DNA of 64,000 bases, from assembly GCF_026723765.1 (NCBI RefSeq), contig NZ_CP113524.1, positions 4,412,001 to 4,476,000 on the forward strand, written 5' to 3'. Made by a program: the position numbers and the translations under genes. The number at the start of each line of letters is the position of its first letter. Position 1 is the first letter of the stretch. Shown one piece after another: positions 31,862 through 41,269 of the stretch. The notes beneath the pieces are model-generated. The model worked only from the letters and a program-made list of their open reading frames with translations. It did not search any database and was not told where the DNA came from. The stretch comes from Lacrimispora xylanolytica. GTDB lineage: Bacteria; Bacillota; Clostridia; Lachnospirales; Lachnospiraceae.

Positions 31862-33841
31862 TTATAAGGATTTTGCCACTTCTGCAACCCGCTCAGCTGT
31901 AAATCCAAAATGATCAAACAACTGTCCTGCAGGACCGCTGGCGCCAAAACCTGTCATGGTCACGTATGCCCCGTCAAGACCAACATATTTACCCCAGCCA
32001 AAATCACTTAAGGCTTCTACTGCCACGCGCTTTCTTACTGCCTTTGGAAGAACGGATTCCTTATATTCCTCGGTCTGCTCTTCAAAGAGATCCATACAAG
32101 GCATGGATACGACTCTTACCTTACGGTCAGAGAGAAGCTCTTTTGCCTTAACAGATAGCTCTACTTCAGAACCGCTGGCAATGAGAATGATATCAGGAGT
32201 TCCTTCGCAGTCATCAATCACATAGCCGCCCTTTAATGCCTCTTTGCTGCTGCCAGGCATTGGAGTTAAGTTCTGTCTTGTAAGAACAAGGCCGGTAGGA
32301 GTCTTTTTGGAGGTCAGTGCAGAATACCAGGCTGCTTCTGTCTCTGTTTCATCACAAGGACGGAACACATGGAAATTCGGCATTGCCCGTAACATGGCAA
32401 GCTGCTCGATTGGCTCATGAGTCGGTCCGTCTTCTCCTACGCCGATGCTGTCATGCGTGAACACAAAGGTCTGAGGAATTCCCATAAGGGAAGCCAAACG
32501 TGCCATTGGCTTTGTATAATCACTGAATACAAAGAAGGTAGCAATGTAAGTACGAAGTCCGCCGTGAAGAAGCATACCGTTTCCGATTGCAGTCATTCCA
32601 AGCTCTCTTACACCAAAGTGCATGTTGCGTCCGCTTCTGTCCTCTTTGGAGTAGTCTCCTACCTCAGACATATTGGTCTTATTGGATGGTGCAAGGTCTG
32701 CAGAACCACCAATAAGGTTTGGAATATAATTCTTTACACGGTTTAAGATCTGACCGGAAATATTTCTGGTAGCATCTGCTTTCTCTGGCTTTTTCCAGAA
32801 ATCAGCGCAGGCTTCAATGGCTTTTTCTGTGCCATCTGGATCATGGTAGGCATTCCATAATGTTTCCATCTCCGGATATTCCTCACAGTAGGCTGCAAAC
32901 ATCACGTTCCATGCAGCTTCTGTTTCAGCCTTTTCCTCAGCCAGCTTCTTATAGTGGCTGTATACCTCTTCCGGTACAAAGAATGGCTCTGTGGATGGCC
33001 AGCCTAAATTCTCCTTTAAAGCAGTGATGTTATCCGCACCAAGAGGCTCTCCATGGGCACTTGCTTTTCCCTGCTTTGCCGGGCAGCCAAAGCCGATCTG
33101 GGTCTTGATGGTGATAAAGGATGGACGCTCGGTATCTGCCTTCGCCTCTTCAATGGCGCGGGCGATAGCTCCTAAATCATTGCCGTCTTCTACGGTAATA
33201 GTCTGGAAATGGAACGCCTCCATGCGTTTTTGTACATCCTCGGTAAATGCGATGTCAGTGCTTCCTTCGATGGAAATCTGGTTGGAATCGTATAGAACGA
33301 TTAACTTGGAAAGACCTAAGGTGCCTGCCAGGGAAAATGCTTCAGAAGAGATTCCTTCCATCATACAGCCATCTCCGCCAAGAACATAGGTGTAATGGTC
33401 TACCACCGGGTAATTGTCCTTATTGAATACAGATGCCAGATGGCTTTCCGCAATTGCCATACCAACTGCCATACCCATACCTGCACCGAGAGGTCCTGTG
33501 GTTGCTTCTACGCCAACCGTATGACCATACTCCGGATGTCCCGGTGTTTTGGAACCAAGCTGGCGGAAATTCATTAAATCCTCTTTGGAGAGATTTCCGT
33601 ATCCAAACAAGTGAAGCAGGGAATACAATAGCATGGAACCATGGCCTCCTGATAACACAAAACGGTCCCTGTTTTTCCAGTCAGGATCAGCCGGGTTATG
33701 GTTTAAATGGTTTGCCCATAATTCATAAGCCGCGGATGCACAACCTAAAGGGAGTCCGGGGTGTCCGGAATTGGCTTTCTGGATCGCATCTGCAGATAGG
33801 ATGCGGATTGCATTGATTGACATGGTTTCGACGTTGCTCAT
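31862..33841 (-). CDS. tkt: Transketolase
   Basis: Thiamine-diphosphate enzyme of the non-oxidative pentose phosphate pathway. At 659 residues it is full length. Seen: N-terminal [19 protein letters not shown], the ThDP/Mg2+ motif GDGCMMEG...SLAGTLGL, the central pyrimidine-binding domain ([25 protein letters not shown]) and a C-terminal domain. The start overlaps the DUF5711 stop (ATGA), with AGGAGG inside that upstream gene, so the two are coupled. Confidence 0.96.
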   Translation of the reverse strand: MSNVETMSINAIRILSADAIQKANSGHPGLPLGCASAAYELWANHLNHNPADPDWKNRDRFVLSGGHGSMLLYSLLHLFGYGNLSKEDLMNFRQLGSKTPGHPEYGHTVGVEATTGPLGAGMGMAVGMAIAESHLASVFNKDNYPVVDHYTYVLGGDGCMMEGISSEAFSLAGTLGLSKLIVLYDSNQISIEGSTDIAFTEDVQKRMEAFHFQTITVEDGNDLGAIARAIEEAKADTERPSFITIKTQIGFGCPAKQGKASAHGEPLGADNITALKENLGWPSTEPFFVPEEVYSHYKKLAEEKAETEAAWNVMFAAYCEEYPEMETLWNAYHDPDGTEKAIEACADFWKKPEKADATRNISGQILNRVKNYIPNLIGGSADLAPSNKTNMSEVGDYSKEDRSGRNMHFGVRELGMTAIGNGMLLHGGLRTYIATFFVFSDYTKPMARLASLMGIPQTFVFTHDSIGVGEDGPTHEPIEQLAMLRAMPNFHVFRPCDETETEAAWYSALTSKKTPTGLVLTRQNLTPMPGSSKEALKGGYVIDDCEGTPDIILIASGSEVELSVKAKELLSDRKVRVVSMPCMDLFEEQTEEYKESVLPKAVRKRVAVEALSDFGWGKYVGLDGAYVTMTGFGASGPAGQLFDHFGFTAERVAEVAKSL

Positions 33842-35112
33842 TGGTATTGTCCTCCTATTTGTAATCTTATTTCTTTCATATTTTTGGGACCCGTAACGAT
33901 TAAGGTATTGGGAAACCTTCCGTTTCGGATCTTAGTTACCGGAAAATCAAATGTGCCGGAAAATTTTAGCCTGCCGGACATATTATAGACTCTGCACGAA
34001 TCCTCATTATACAGAAATACATGTTCCCCGTCAATATCAGCATTGGTATACTGATACTGGAACACTCTGGAAAAAACCTGCTTTCCATCAGGCCTGTAAA
34101 CTTCCAGGCGGTAGGGATTCTCCCCCTCAGGGTTGTCCACAATGAGGCCTACGTATTTTTTGGAATAGAATACACTCTTAATCTCCTCTTTGATTGGAAT
34201 CTGTTTGACCAGTTCCGGAGAAAGAGCATTCCTGGTGGAGTAAAACGACACGCTGTTGTCTGCAAATGCGCAGGAATAGGTATCATCAAGGAAATGCACC
34301 TGGGCGACTAAGGCTGCGTCATAAGGCTCATCAAAGCCTCCCACCAGCCTGTCCGGTACGCTTTTTCCAATCTCCGCAAAGTTATGAAACGCTACCCTTC
34401 CATTTAAGGTACCGTTCTTTAAATAGGCATAGGCCCCCATAAGCTGGGTTCCATCGGGAGATAAGCTGATATCTACCGGGTAACCGGAATCCCCTCCTAA
34501 AAGGGCCTTGATCTTCACATCAAGGGCTGATCCGTCCTGCTTGAAAAAATATATGTAATTGGCGGCGGAATCCTCCAAAATGGCAGCCACCACTCCATGG
34601 GAGGATACGGTTGCTTTTACAATGGGAAGGACCGTGGTGGCGACCCCGGTTTTTCCTGCCTTATCAAAGATATAGATGGAATTGCCCTGCAAATCGGCAA
34701 TGGCCGCATAATCTCCGCTTACCACTGCCCTGGGAGATTTCATCTCATAGCTTTGAATCCAGACTTCCTTTCCCTGGGCATCCAGATAGGACGCGCCATC
34801 TCTGCTATATTTCAGCACATTGGAGCCAAAGTCCAAATATCCCTCATAGCTTCCCTCGTTCAGCTCTTTTGACCATACAATACCGTAATTCGTATAATGG
34901 TATAAGCTGAAATACTGGAACGCACCGATTCCGCCTGCTGCCAGCAATCCAAACACCACAAGAAAAATCCTAAGCCTCTTCTTCCTTACCTTAGTACGGG
35001 CTTTTTTTATTATCTCTTCACTGGATTCGTCATTACTTACGGACGTTTGAACGATTTGACGACGAAGCTGGTTTTTTTTAATCTCTCTGTTCATTGAGTT
35101 CCATTCGCTCAT
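33838..35112 (-). CDS. DUF5711-family membrane-anchored beta-propeller-like protein
   Basis: A 424-residue protein: basic cytoplasmic N-terminus (about 1-45), a single membrane helix ([19 protein letters not shown]), then about 350 extracytoplasmic residues of repeating beta-strands ([39 protein letters not shown]) that look like a WD/PQQ-type propeller. This matches the uncharacterised DUF5711 family of Clostridia. Role unknown, perhaps envelope sensing or scaffolding. The 4-bp overlap with transketolase is odd for an envelope protein. Confidence 0.78.
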   Translation of the reverse strand: MSEWNSMNREIKKNQLRRQIVQTSVSNDESSEEIIKKARTKVRKKRLRIFLVVFGLLAAGGIGAFQYFSLYHYTNYGIVWSKELNEGSYEGYLDFGSNVLKYSRDGASYLDAQGKEVWIQSYEMKSPRAVVSGDYAAIADLQGNSIYIFDKAGKTGVATTVLPIVKATVSSHGVVAAILEDSAANYIYFFKQDGSALDVKIKALLGGDSGYPVDISLSPDGTQLMGAYAYLKNGTLNGRVAFHNFAEIGKSVPDRLVGGFDEPYDAALVAQVHFLDDTYSCAFADNSVSFYSTRNALSPELVKQIPIKEEIKSVFYSKKYVGLIVDNPEGENPYRLEVYRPDGKQVFSRVFQYQYTNADIDGEHVFLYNEDSCRVYNMSGRLKFSGTFDFPVTKIRNGRFPNTLIVTGPKNMKEIRLQIGGQYQ

Positions 35113-35185
35113 GCAGTTTTCTCCTAAAAATGCCCATATATAGTTGTAGTATACATCATTTTTATGAGAAAAGCATTCTTTTTTT

Positions 35186-36490
35186 CTACGGAAGCAGTAA
35201 TTTCTGACCTGCTACAATCTTATTTTCATCCTCCAATCCATTGAGCTCACAGATTTCCTTTAGCTTATTTACCGTATGGTATTCTGCCAGGCTGATTCCG
35301 TAAAGCGTCTCTCCTTCCTGCACCACATGGACCTTGGCTCCTGCTGCTGACGCTTCCTTGGTCTGAGCCGGAGGCGCACTGGTCTCTTTTTGTGCGTTGC
35401 TTTCACCGGCAGGAGCCTTGGTCGTTTCCGCGGAAGCTGCACTTGTCTCTTCCGGTGCCTTTTTCGTCTCTGCACTGGCCTGGCTTTCCTTTGTCTCCTC
35501 CGGCTTTGCCTGACCTTCCACCGCCTCCGGGCTTACCGCGGCTTCTGTGGGTGTCTGACTTTCTCCTGCCTGTGTCCCTGGCGGAGTGTTTGACATGGTC
35601 TCCTTATTCACTGCCGTTGTAGGAGAAACGCCGGCTTCCACCGTTTCTACAATGACACCTGGTTCTACTTTTCCCCCTTTTTTCTGGACACCTCCTAATA
35701 TTTGTTCGGCCTTAGCCGGAATGGCAGATACAATGACGCTTTCCATGTTCTGCATCCGTTCATAGTTGTTAAACATAACAATTCCGCCAGCTACTATGAC
35801 GACTGACATGGCAGTGCACATGCCCCGGAGAAGCCCGGCGGTCTGATGCCTGTCCGTTGCTTCATCCTTATGTTCGTCCATTCGCTTGCGGAATTCTTCA
35901 ATTACCTTATCATTTGTATCGGTTTCGATACGTTTTACATCCTTTCGCAGAACCATATAATCCTGCATCATCTGATTTCTCTCATAATATATACTATAGC
36001 CCTGGAGCTTGTAAAATCCGTCTTCTGAAGTTATGTAAACTGTCTCATCTCCTTCGATTCCATTGCTTAAATACATCAACTTGTTGGTGCCTTCAAAATA
36101 CTGAATATGTTGTTTCCAGAAATTTAAAGGAGTTAAATCGTCTCCGGGACTGCCGCATAAAAACCAGCCCTGAATGGATCTCTTTGGGAAAAGCTGCTCC
36201 ATGTTCTGATAGGCTTTTTTCCAGGAAATCTCGGTAAATGCTACCTTTCCTGCTTCTGTCACATCCTCCATCTCCAAAGCACCATCTATGAAGATATAAG
36301 GCGTTCCATCATTAAGCTCCATACTGCCAAGCAGTAAGCCTACCCGCAGCCCTTGTCCTCCGACAGGATACAGACGTTTTAAATACGTATTGACATAATC
36401 CTCGACATATAGCTTTACGATCTGATCCCGCTCCCCGATCTGCCTGATGTTCTTCGGCAGCTTCGGGTACGGATTGTATAATTCACCCAT
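35186..36490 (-). CDS. Membrane protein with MPN-like N-terminal domain and C-terminal LysM
   Basis: A 434-residue three-part protein. Residues about 15-165 resemble the JAB/MPN fold (VGLLLGSMEL...YIFIDGALEM, then GWFLCGSPGDDL), but the H-x-H metal motif is replaced by C-x-S, so it would be a non-catalytic MPN. Next come a coiled stretch, one membrane helix (about 228-247), a long Ala/Glu/Thr/Pro-rich linker, and a LysM domain (HVVQEGETLYGIS to the end) that binds peptidoglycan or chitin-like glycans. It would join a cytoplasmic module to the cell wall. No close functional analogue is recognised. Confidence 0.75.
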   Translation of the reverse strand: MGELYNPYPKLPKNIRQIGERDQIVKLYVEDYVNTYLKRLYPVGGQGLRVGLLLGSMELNDGTPYIFIDGALEMEDVTEAGKVAFTEISWKKAYQNMEQLFPKRSIQGWFLCGSPGDDLTPLNFWKQHIQYFEGTNKLMYLSNGIEGDETVYITSEDGFYKLQGYSIYYERNQMMQDYMVLRKDVKRIETDTNDKVIEEFRKRMDEHKDEATDRHQTAGLLRGMCTAMSVVIVAGGIVMFNNYERMQNMESVIVSAIPAKAEQILGGVQKKGGKVEPGVIVETVEAGVSPTTAVNKETMSNTPPGTQAGESQTPTEAAVSPEAVEGQAKPEETKESQASAETKKAPEETSAASAETTKAPAGESNAQKETSAPPAQTKEASAAGAKVHVVQEGETLYGISLAEYHTVNKLKEICELNGLEDENKIVAGQKLLLP

Positions 36491-36552
36491 TGGCTCACCC
36501 CGCTATTCTTTATAATCCAGTGCATCATAGCATACAATAGGCGAAAATCATG

Positions 36553-37152
36553 TCAAAGCATGGACGTGTTCTCCCATAACTTTTCGACAAGATAAATACT
36601 ATGGCTGATGCAGTCAGCCATTCTCATAACGATGGAAAGTCTGATACTTTGGAGCATTAAAGGGTCATAATTGCTGCAGCTTCCAACAATTCCGGTAATG
36701 AAAATGTCTCCCACCGATCTAAGCTCTTTGCTCACTCCAAGACCGGGCTTTAGTGCTCCTCTGCCAAGAGTCACATAGCCGATGTGCTCCATATTGCCAA
36801 CGGAGGCATCCACTGCAACAATCACATAGTTTGGATATCTTAAGCGAAGAATGGTCTGGTAGGTCTCAAGATTCATGGCATGTACCGGACGCTCTAAAGT
36901 CCCAATGACCTCTAAAAACTCCAGTCTTTTTTCTTTTAGCTTGTAACCGATTAAGGGCCCAAGGCTGTCTCCCGTGGAACGGTCGGTGCCGATGCACAAA
37001 AAAAGGACTCCTGTTGCCTTCTTATTTTCCATTTCCATACTGATCATATCGTATAGTCTGGAAGCAAAGTCCTCTGCTTCAAAGGAATGCTTTGTGTCAT
37101 AATAAAAAACGTCCCGGTTGCTCCGGATCGCAATTCTTTCCCATAATTTCAT
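36553..37152 (-). CDS. yyaC: YyaC-family spore protein (GPR protease-like fold)
   Basis: A 199-residue protein of the sporulation-associated YyaC/DUF1256 family, related in fold to the germination protease GPR and hydrogenase-maturation peptidases. Signature segments: LFLCIGTDRSTGDSLGPLIG, GTLERPVHAMNLE and VAVDASVG. Its substrate is unknown. A near-consensus forespore sigma-G/F-type promoter lies upstream at 37188-37217, independent support for spore-specific expression. The start follows AGGAT. Confidence 0.9.
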   Translation of the reverse strand: MKLWERIAIRSNRDVFYYDTKHSFEAEDFASRLYDMISMEMENKKATGVLFLCIGTDRSTGDSLGPLIGYKLKEKRLEFLEVIGTLERPVHAMNLETYQTILRLRYPNYVIVAVDASVGNMEHIGYVTLGRGALKPGLGVSKELRSVGDIFITGIVGSCSNYDPLMLQSIRLSIVMRMADCISHSIYLVEKLWENTSML

Positions 37153-37187
37153 AATATCCTGCCTTGCTGTCCTTATTTTCTCTGTTC

Positions 37188-37217
37188 TATTATAAGCCGT
37201 GATTTATGGAATTATTC
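37188..37217 (-). promoter_or_regulatory. Candidate sigma-G/sigma-F promoter of yyaC
   Basis: Minus strand GAATA (37213-37217), 18-bp spacer, TATAATA (37188-37194). This fits the forespore consensus GHATR-N18-CATWHTA in all but the first -10 base. A usual sigma-A -35 box is absent at 17 bp. Confidence 0.55.
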
Positions 37218-37241
37218 ACTCCACCGTCATGGAAAAATCGC

Positions 37242-37287
37242 AAAAAAATAGTGCAGGAAACAACCGCATCCGCGCGTTTTCCTGCAC
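37242..37287 (-). terminator. Terminator of the coiled-coil membrane protein gene
   Basis: Stem GTGCAGGAAA/TTTCCTGCAC with a GC-rich loop, then TATTTTTTT on the minus strand, eight bases after the stop at 37295. Confidence 0.85.
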
Positions 37288-37294
37288 CTTCATT

Positions 37295-38386
37295 TTATTC
37301 CTTAAGGCTCTTATAAAGGGCCTTGGCTTCACTTATGGTGGCAGCCTTACCCATTCGAATCATATCAGCCAGTTCATCAAGGCGTTCCGGTATCATGAAC
37401 TCCTTACCGATATAAGAAGTATAATTGTCATTGATGAAGAGTGTTTGCTCCTTTACCCGGATCTCAGCCTCTTTCCCATTCGCCAGAGCCTCTTCAAATT
37501 CCCTCGTAAGCTTTGATATGATGTCTTTTCTTCCATCTGCGATTTCGTCAGATATAATAGTCTTTGTAACCTTATCAAAGGTGTTAAGGGCTTCCCTTTT
37601 CTTCTCCATGATACTTGATAGTTCCTGCTCAATCCTTGCGATCTCATCATCATACTTTTCCAGATTATAAACTGCCTCATCCCTGTCCCTTTTAATGGAA
37701 TGGATGATGACCTTCATCTTCCGGTCGTTGGTCTTAATAAGGTCCCTGATAGTCCTGCCTTTTCTTAAGGCAGTAAGGTGTCTCATCTTCGTCCTGTTAT
37801 AAATAAGGATGTAAATGCCCCCAACGATAACTATAGTCAAAAAATAGATTCCAATTAAATAATATAGCTTTTTTTCTGGTAGCAGAAAATAAATTCCTGA
37901 TGGAATGGCCAGAAAAAATATCAGAAACGTGGTAATGAGTAAGAGCCATTCCCGAAAACCGCCAGGCATATAAAGGGCATAATAAAGCCGGCTGTTACAA
38001 AAGCCGGGAACTCTCTCCTGCCGGAACACATCTTTCATCTGCTGTCTCAGCTCTTTATTGTTGTCTTTAAGCTCCTCTGTCTCCTCTAATATCCGTTCCT
38101 TGATTCCCTGATTCTTGGCCTTTTCCCGTTTGCTCCTTACCTTCCTTAGAGCATCCTGCTCCCTGGCAATCTCTTTGTCATATGTGCCCTCGATCTCTTC
38201 AATTCTCTCTTTGATCGTAAGGCTGATATCATCTGCCACTGCCTTTCGTTCTGCTTCCAGCTCCTTTTCCAGATGTCTCTTCTCCTGATGGAACTCTTCC
38301 AGCAGATTCCTGCTTGCAGACAGCTCCTGGACGGCTCTGCAGGCCTCTCCAAGAAAACCAACCTGATCCGTAATGGGTTGTGCCAT
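37295..38386 (-). CDS. Uncharacterised coiled-coil protein with central membrane hairpin
   Basis: A 363-residue protein with no recognised family. Residues about 20-130 are a charged coiled coil (LLEEFHQEKRHLEKELEAER), two membrane helices follow (about 150-175 and 182-205), and a second coiled-coil region runs to about 300. The C-terminus has a small globular tail. Both coils would face the same side of the membrane. The ATG at 38384-38386 is preferred because GGAGGGAG precedes it. It is a single-gene unit by its terminator and the divergent promoter to its right. Confidence 0.7.
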   Translation of the reverse strand: MAQPITDQVGFLGEACRAVQELSASRNLLEEFHQEKRHLEKELEAERKAVADDISLTIKERIEEIEGTYDKEIAREQDALRKVRSKREKAKNQGIKERILEETEELKDNNKELRQQMKDVFRQERVPGFCNSRLYYALYMPGGFREWLLLITTFLIFFLAIPSGIYFLLPEKKLYYLIGIYFLTIVIVGGIYILIYNRTKMRHLTALRKGRTIRDLIKTNDRKMKVIIHSIKRDRDEAVYNLEKYDDEIARIEQELSSIMEKKREALNTFDKVTKTIISDEIADGRKDIISKLTREFEEALANGKEAEIRVKEQTLFINDNYTSYIGKEFMIPERLDELADMIRMGKAATISEAKALYKSLKE

Positions 38387-38467
38387 CTTAAGTCTCCCTC
38401 CTTGGGTTTTTCCTATCAAGATTCTATCATATATTTCACTGTTTTACAATGTCCGTCATTTTCCTCC

Positions 38468-38497
38468 TTGCACTCTTTCCTCAGACAATGTTATAAT
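38468..38497 (+). promoter_or_regulatory. Promoter of the 88-codon gene
   Basis: TTGCAC (38468-38473), 18-bp spacer, TATAAT (38492-38497), 58 bp before the start codon. Confidence 0.6.
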
Positions 38498-38554
38498 CGT
38501 TTCATCACGAAAACAAAGGGTTTTAGCCTCTGCATTTAGAAGGGATAATTTGTT

Positions 38555-38821
38555 ATGTTTCGCATATGGGCAAAATTAATCAAAGATACAAGGGTCCTTA
38601 AGGATACTGTTATTTGCAATCCTGATTACAACCTTTCTCGGACAACTATGGTATTTAACGCTCTGGAAGAGATCTGCTACCAGTTTGATCTTGGAAAACC
38701 CATGTGGCTTGATGCCACTATTCAGGAGTTCAAAAAACACTCCAAAGCCAGATTCACCCAGGATAATTTTATAGAGCATATAGAATTTGACTTTTTGGAA
38801 ATCCAGGTCATTGAAGAATAA
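38555..38821 (+). CDS. Small conserved-looking hypothetical protein (88 aa)
   Basis: Acidic cytoplasmic protein with no membrane helix or known motif; it contains NPDYNLSRTTMVFNALEEIC and a WLDATIQEFKKHSK helix, and ends in a beta-rich DFLEIQVIEE tail. A GAAGGGA ribosome site, a good promoter upstream and a strong terminator directly downstream show it is a real single-gene unit. Function unknown. Confidence 0.75.
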   Translation: MFRIWAKLIKDTRVLKDTVICNPDYNLSRTTMVFNALEEICYQFDLGKPMWLDATIQEFKKHSKARFTQDNFIEHIEFDFLEIQVIEE

Positions 38822-38856
38822 AAGGCTGTCGCAGCATGTGCGACAGCCTTTTTTTA
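38821..38856. terminator. Terminator between convergent genes
   Basis: AAAGGCTGTCGCA/TGCGACAGCCTTT with a seven-T tail on the plus strand. The minus strand also has a TTTTATT tail, so it can serve the convergent lipoprotein gene. Confidence 0.9.
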
Positions 38857-38860
38857 TTGA

Positions 38861-39631
38861 TTACTGACCACCCAGAGCACTTGGATCGACTTCTGTATAG
38901 CCTTCCAAATCCGGTGCTGTAACCTCTACAGCCTGGCCTGGGTTGTTATAAACAGCGTCGGTATCCATAACCATGGAAATGGTTTCTCCCTGAGCTGTCA
39001 TTTCCAAAGACATGTTGATCTTTGACTTTGAAAAATAACCGTCTTTGTTAACGGTAGCCTCACCCTTTACTTCCTTGATGCTATAAGTAACGCCATCTAA
39101 ATCAGTTCCCATCTGGCTCATTAAATCCTTTACATAGGTATCCATCTTCTGCGCATCAACGGTAAAGGTAATAACCTGATTGTCTCCGTCCTTCTTCGCA
39201 GTGATATCCTTCATATAAGAAGAATCCAGGCTTGCACCTTCTGTGCTCTGCTTTACCTGTTCCATCATCTTATCTAAATCCATGGCATATTTGATCTTCT
39301 GACCCATGGAGGTCATATAGTAATATCCGTTTTCGTAATACATGGAAATATCAAGATCCTGGCCCATGACAGATGTGGTACCGGAAGCGGAATATCTCAT
39401 GGATTCCGTATTGATATCAGCAATCTTCATATCCAGATTCATCTTCATGTCTGTTTTTTGCTCTCCCTGAGTCATCTCTGTATTGACTGTGGAAGTAACA
39501 TCCATAGATGTCAGTTCTGAGGTCTTCTTGGTTGCCTCATCATAAATGGTCTTTGCGCTCTTTGCTCCTCCACAGGCAGTCACAGAGAATGCCATTGCAA
39601 AAGCAAGTAACATGGTTAATGTCTTTTTCAT
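38861..39631 (-). CDS. Secreted lipoprotein of LppX/LprG-like size
   Basis: A 256-residue lipoprotein: signal peptide MKKTLTMLLAFAMAFSVTACGG with lipobox VTAC, then a beta-rich domain with TSMDVTSTVNTEM, LDMKIADIN and YYENGYYYMTSMGQKIKY. The pattern of antiparallel strands with M/T-rich repeats resembles the DUF6612/LppX-type lipoproteins of Firmicutes, but I cannot fix the family. Start ATG 39629-39631 follows GGAGGAAGAT. Ligand unknown. Confidence 0.78.
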   Translation of the reverse strand: MKKTLTMLLAFAMAFSVTACGGAKSAKTIYDEATKKTSELTSMDVTSTVNTEMTQGEQKTDMKMNLDMKIADINTESMRYSASGTTSVMGQDLDISMYYENGYYYMTSMGQKIKYAMDLDKMMEQVKQSTEGASLDSSYMKDITAKKDGDNQVITFTVDAQKMDTYVKDLMSQMGTDLDGVTYSIKEVKGEATVNKDGYFSKSKINMSLEMTAQGETISMVMDTDAVYNNPGQAVEVTAPDLEGYTEVDPSALGGQ

Positions 39632-39743
39632 ATCTTCCTCCATAAATATATGTTTTTTTGATACTCCTCCATAATATCATAACTTACACTTATTTCCTAA
39701 TTAAGTTTTGTTAAACGATTGCTTAAGAAAATAAGATAACATG

Positions 39744-39796
39744 AAAAATCCGGTGCCCCGAACCGAACCTCAAAAGGCTCAGGCCGAAACACCGGT
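39744..39796 (-). terminator. Terminator after pgi
   Basis: Stem ACCGGTG/CACCGG with an inner TTTCGGCCTGAG/CTTTGAGG-type imperfect stem, ending ATTTTTC on the minus strand. Confidence 0.65.
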
Positions 39797-39812
39797 ATTA
39801 GATTCATATACC

Positions 39813-41159
39813 TTATAATCGCTTTAACAGTTCTTCTCTTTCCTTCTCAAAACCAGGTTTCCCTAACAGTGCGAACATGTTCTTTTTGTAGCTCTCCACA
39901 CCTGGCTGGTTAAACGGATTTACACCAAGAAGATATCCGCTGACCCCGCAGGCATACTCAAAGAAATAAAAGAGCTGGCCTAAGCTGTATGCATCCTGTT
40001 TTGGAATATCAATGACCAGATTCGGCACATGGCCGTCGGTATGGGCCAAAATGGTACCGTTCATGGCACTCTTGTTGACAAAGTCAACGCTTTTTCCAGC
40101 CAGATAGTTCATGCCATCTGTATCCACTTCTTCTTCCTTTAAAAGAATCTCTGCAGGAGATTCCTGGACATTCAGTACGGTTTCAAACATAACTCTTGCC
40201 CCATCCTGAATAAACTGTCCCATAGAGTGGAGGTCTGTGGTCAAATCCACGGCAGCCGGAAAAATACCTCTCTGGTCTTTTCCTTCACTCTCTCCAAAGA
40301 GCTGCTTCCACCACTCGGATACATAATGAAGGCTTGGTTCATAATTGGCAACGATCTCAACGGTCTTGCCCTTTCTAAGAAGGATATTGCGTACAGCTGC
40401 ATACTGAAGCGCGCCGTTTGACTCATAGGGAGTTTCTTTGGCAGCGATTCTCGCATCGTTTGCTCCTTCCATCAGCCGGTCTATGTCAGCGCCAGATACC
40501 GCAATGGGAAGAAGTCCTACGGCAGTGAGTACAGAGAAGCGGCCTCCTACATCATCGGGCACCACAAAAGTCTCATAACCTTCCTGGTCTGCCAGATTCT
40601 TAAGGGCTCCTTTCTTCTTATCTGTGGTGGCATAAATCCTTTTATTTGCCTCCACACGGCCATACTTTTCAATCAACATATCCTTAAACACACGGAAAGC
40701 GATGGCAGGCTCCGTCGTGGTGCCGGACTTGGATATAATATTTACGGAGAAATCTTTTCCTTCCAGCACATCCTTTAAATCATGGATGTATTTGCTGCTG
40801 ATGCTGTTTCCAACAAAATAGATCTCCGGAGTTTTACGTGAACCTTTTGGTAAAACATTATAAAAACTATGGGATAAAAATTCAATGGCTGCTCTAGCCC
40901 CAAGATAGGAGCCGCCAATTCCAACGACCAACAGTACGTCAGAGTCACTTTTGATCTTTTCTGCAGCTTTCTTTATTCTATGAAACTCTTCCTTATCATA
41001 ATCTGCCGGAAGATCGATCCAGCCTAGAAAATCATTGCCTGCTCCGGATTTGCTCGTTAAAGTGTCTCTGGCACACATAACTGCAGATTTCATGTTTTCC
41101 ATCTCTTCTGCTGAAACAAAGCCGGATGCTTTGGAATAATCAAAAACTATATTTCCCAT
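39813..41159 (-). CDS. pgi: Glucose-6-phosphate isomerase
   Basis: Interconverts glucose-6-phosphate and fructose-6-phosphate. At 448 residues it is the short Firmicutes form. Seen: [33 protein letters not shown] (phosphate-binding), [17 protein letters not shown] (the family signature) and the C-terminal motif [13 protein letters not shown]. The 5' gap of 110 bp holds its promoter, not resolved by eye. Confidence 0.96.
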   Translation of the reverse strand: MGNIVFDYSKASGFVSAEEMENMKSAVMCARDTLTSKSGAGNDFLGWIDLPADYDKEEFHRIKKAAEKIKSDSDVLLVVGIGGSYLGARAAIEFLSHSFYNVLPKGSRKTPEIYFVGNSISSKYIHDLKDVLEGKDFSVNIISKSGTTTEPAIAFRVFKDMLIEKYGRVEANKRIYATTDKKKGALKNLADQEGYETFVVPDDVGGRFSVLTAVGLLPIAVSGADIDRLMEGANDARIAAKETPYESNGALQYAAVRNILLRKGKTVEIVANYEPSLHYVSEWWKQLFGESEGKDQRGIFPAAVDLTTDLHSMGQFIQDGARVMFETVLNVQESPAEILLKEEEVDTDGMNYLAGKSVDFVNKSAMNGTILAHTDGHVPNLVIDIPKQDAYSLGQLFYFFEYACGVSGYLLGVNPFNQPGVESYKKNMFALLGKPGFEKEREELLKRL

Positions 41160-41269
41160 TGCCCATATCTCCTTTTTCCTTATGTTCAGGTTGCTGACTG
41201 CCTGTTTAGGGAAATTATATCATAAAGTTCATCCATTTGCGACATGATTTTCCTGGGGCTGCCAAATGT

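Noticed and set aside
34597-34910. Plus-strand ORFs opposite DUF5711
   Set aside because: Antisense shadows without ribosome sites or promoter.
35390-35622. Cys/Leu-rich plus-strand ORFs opposite the LysM protein linker
   Set aside because: They mirror the Ala/Glu/Pro-rich linker codons on the other strand; no ribosome site.
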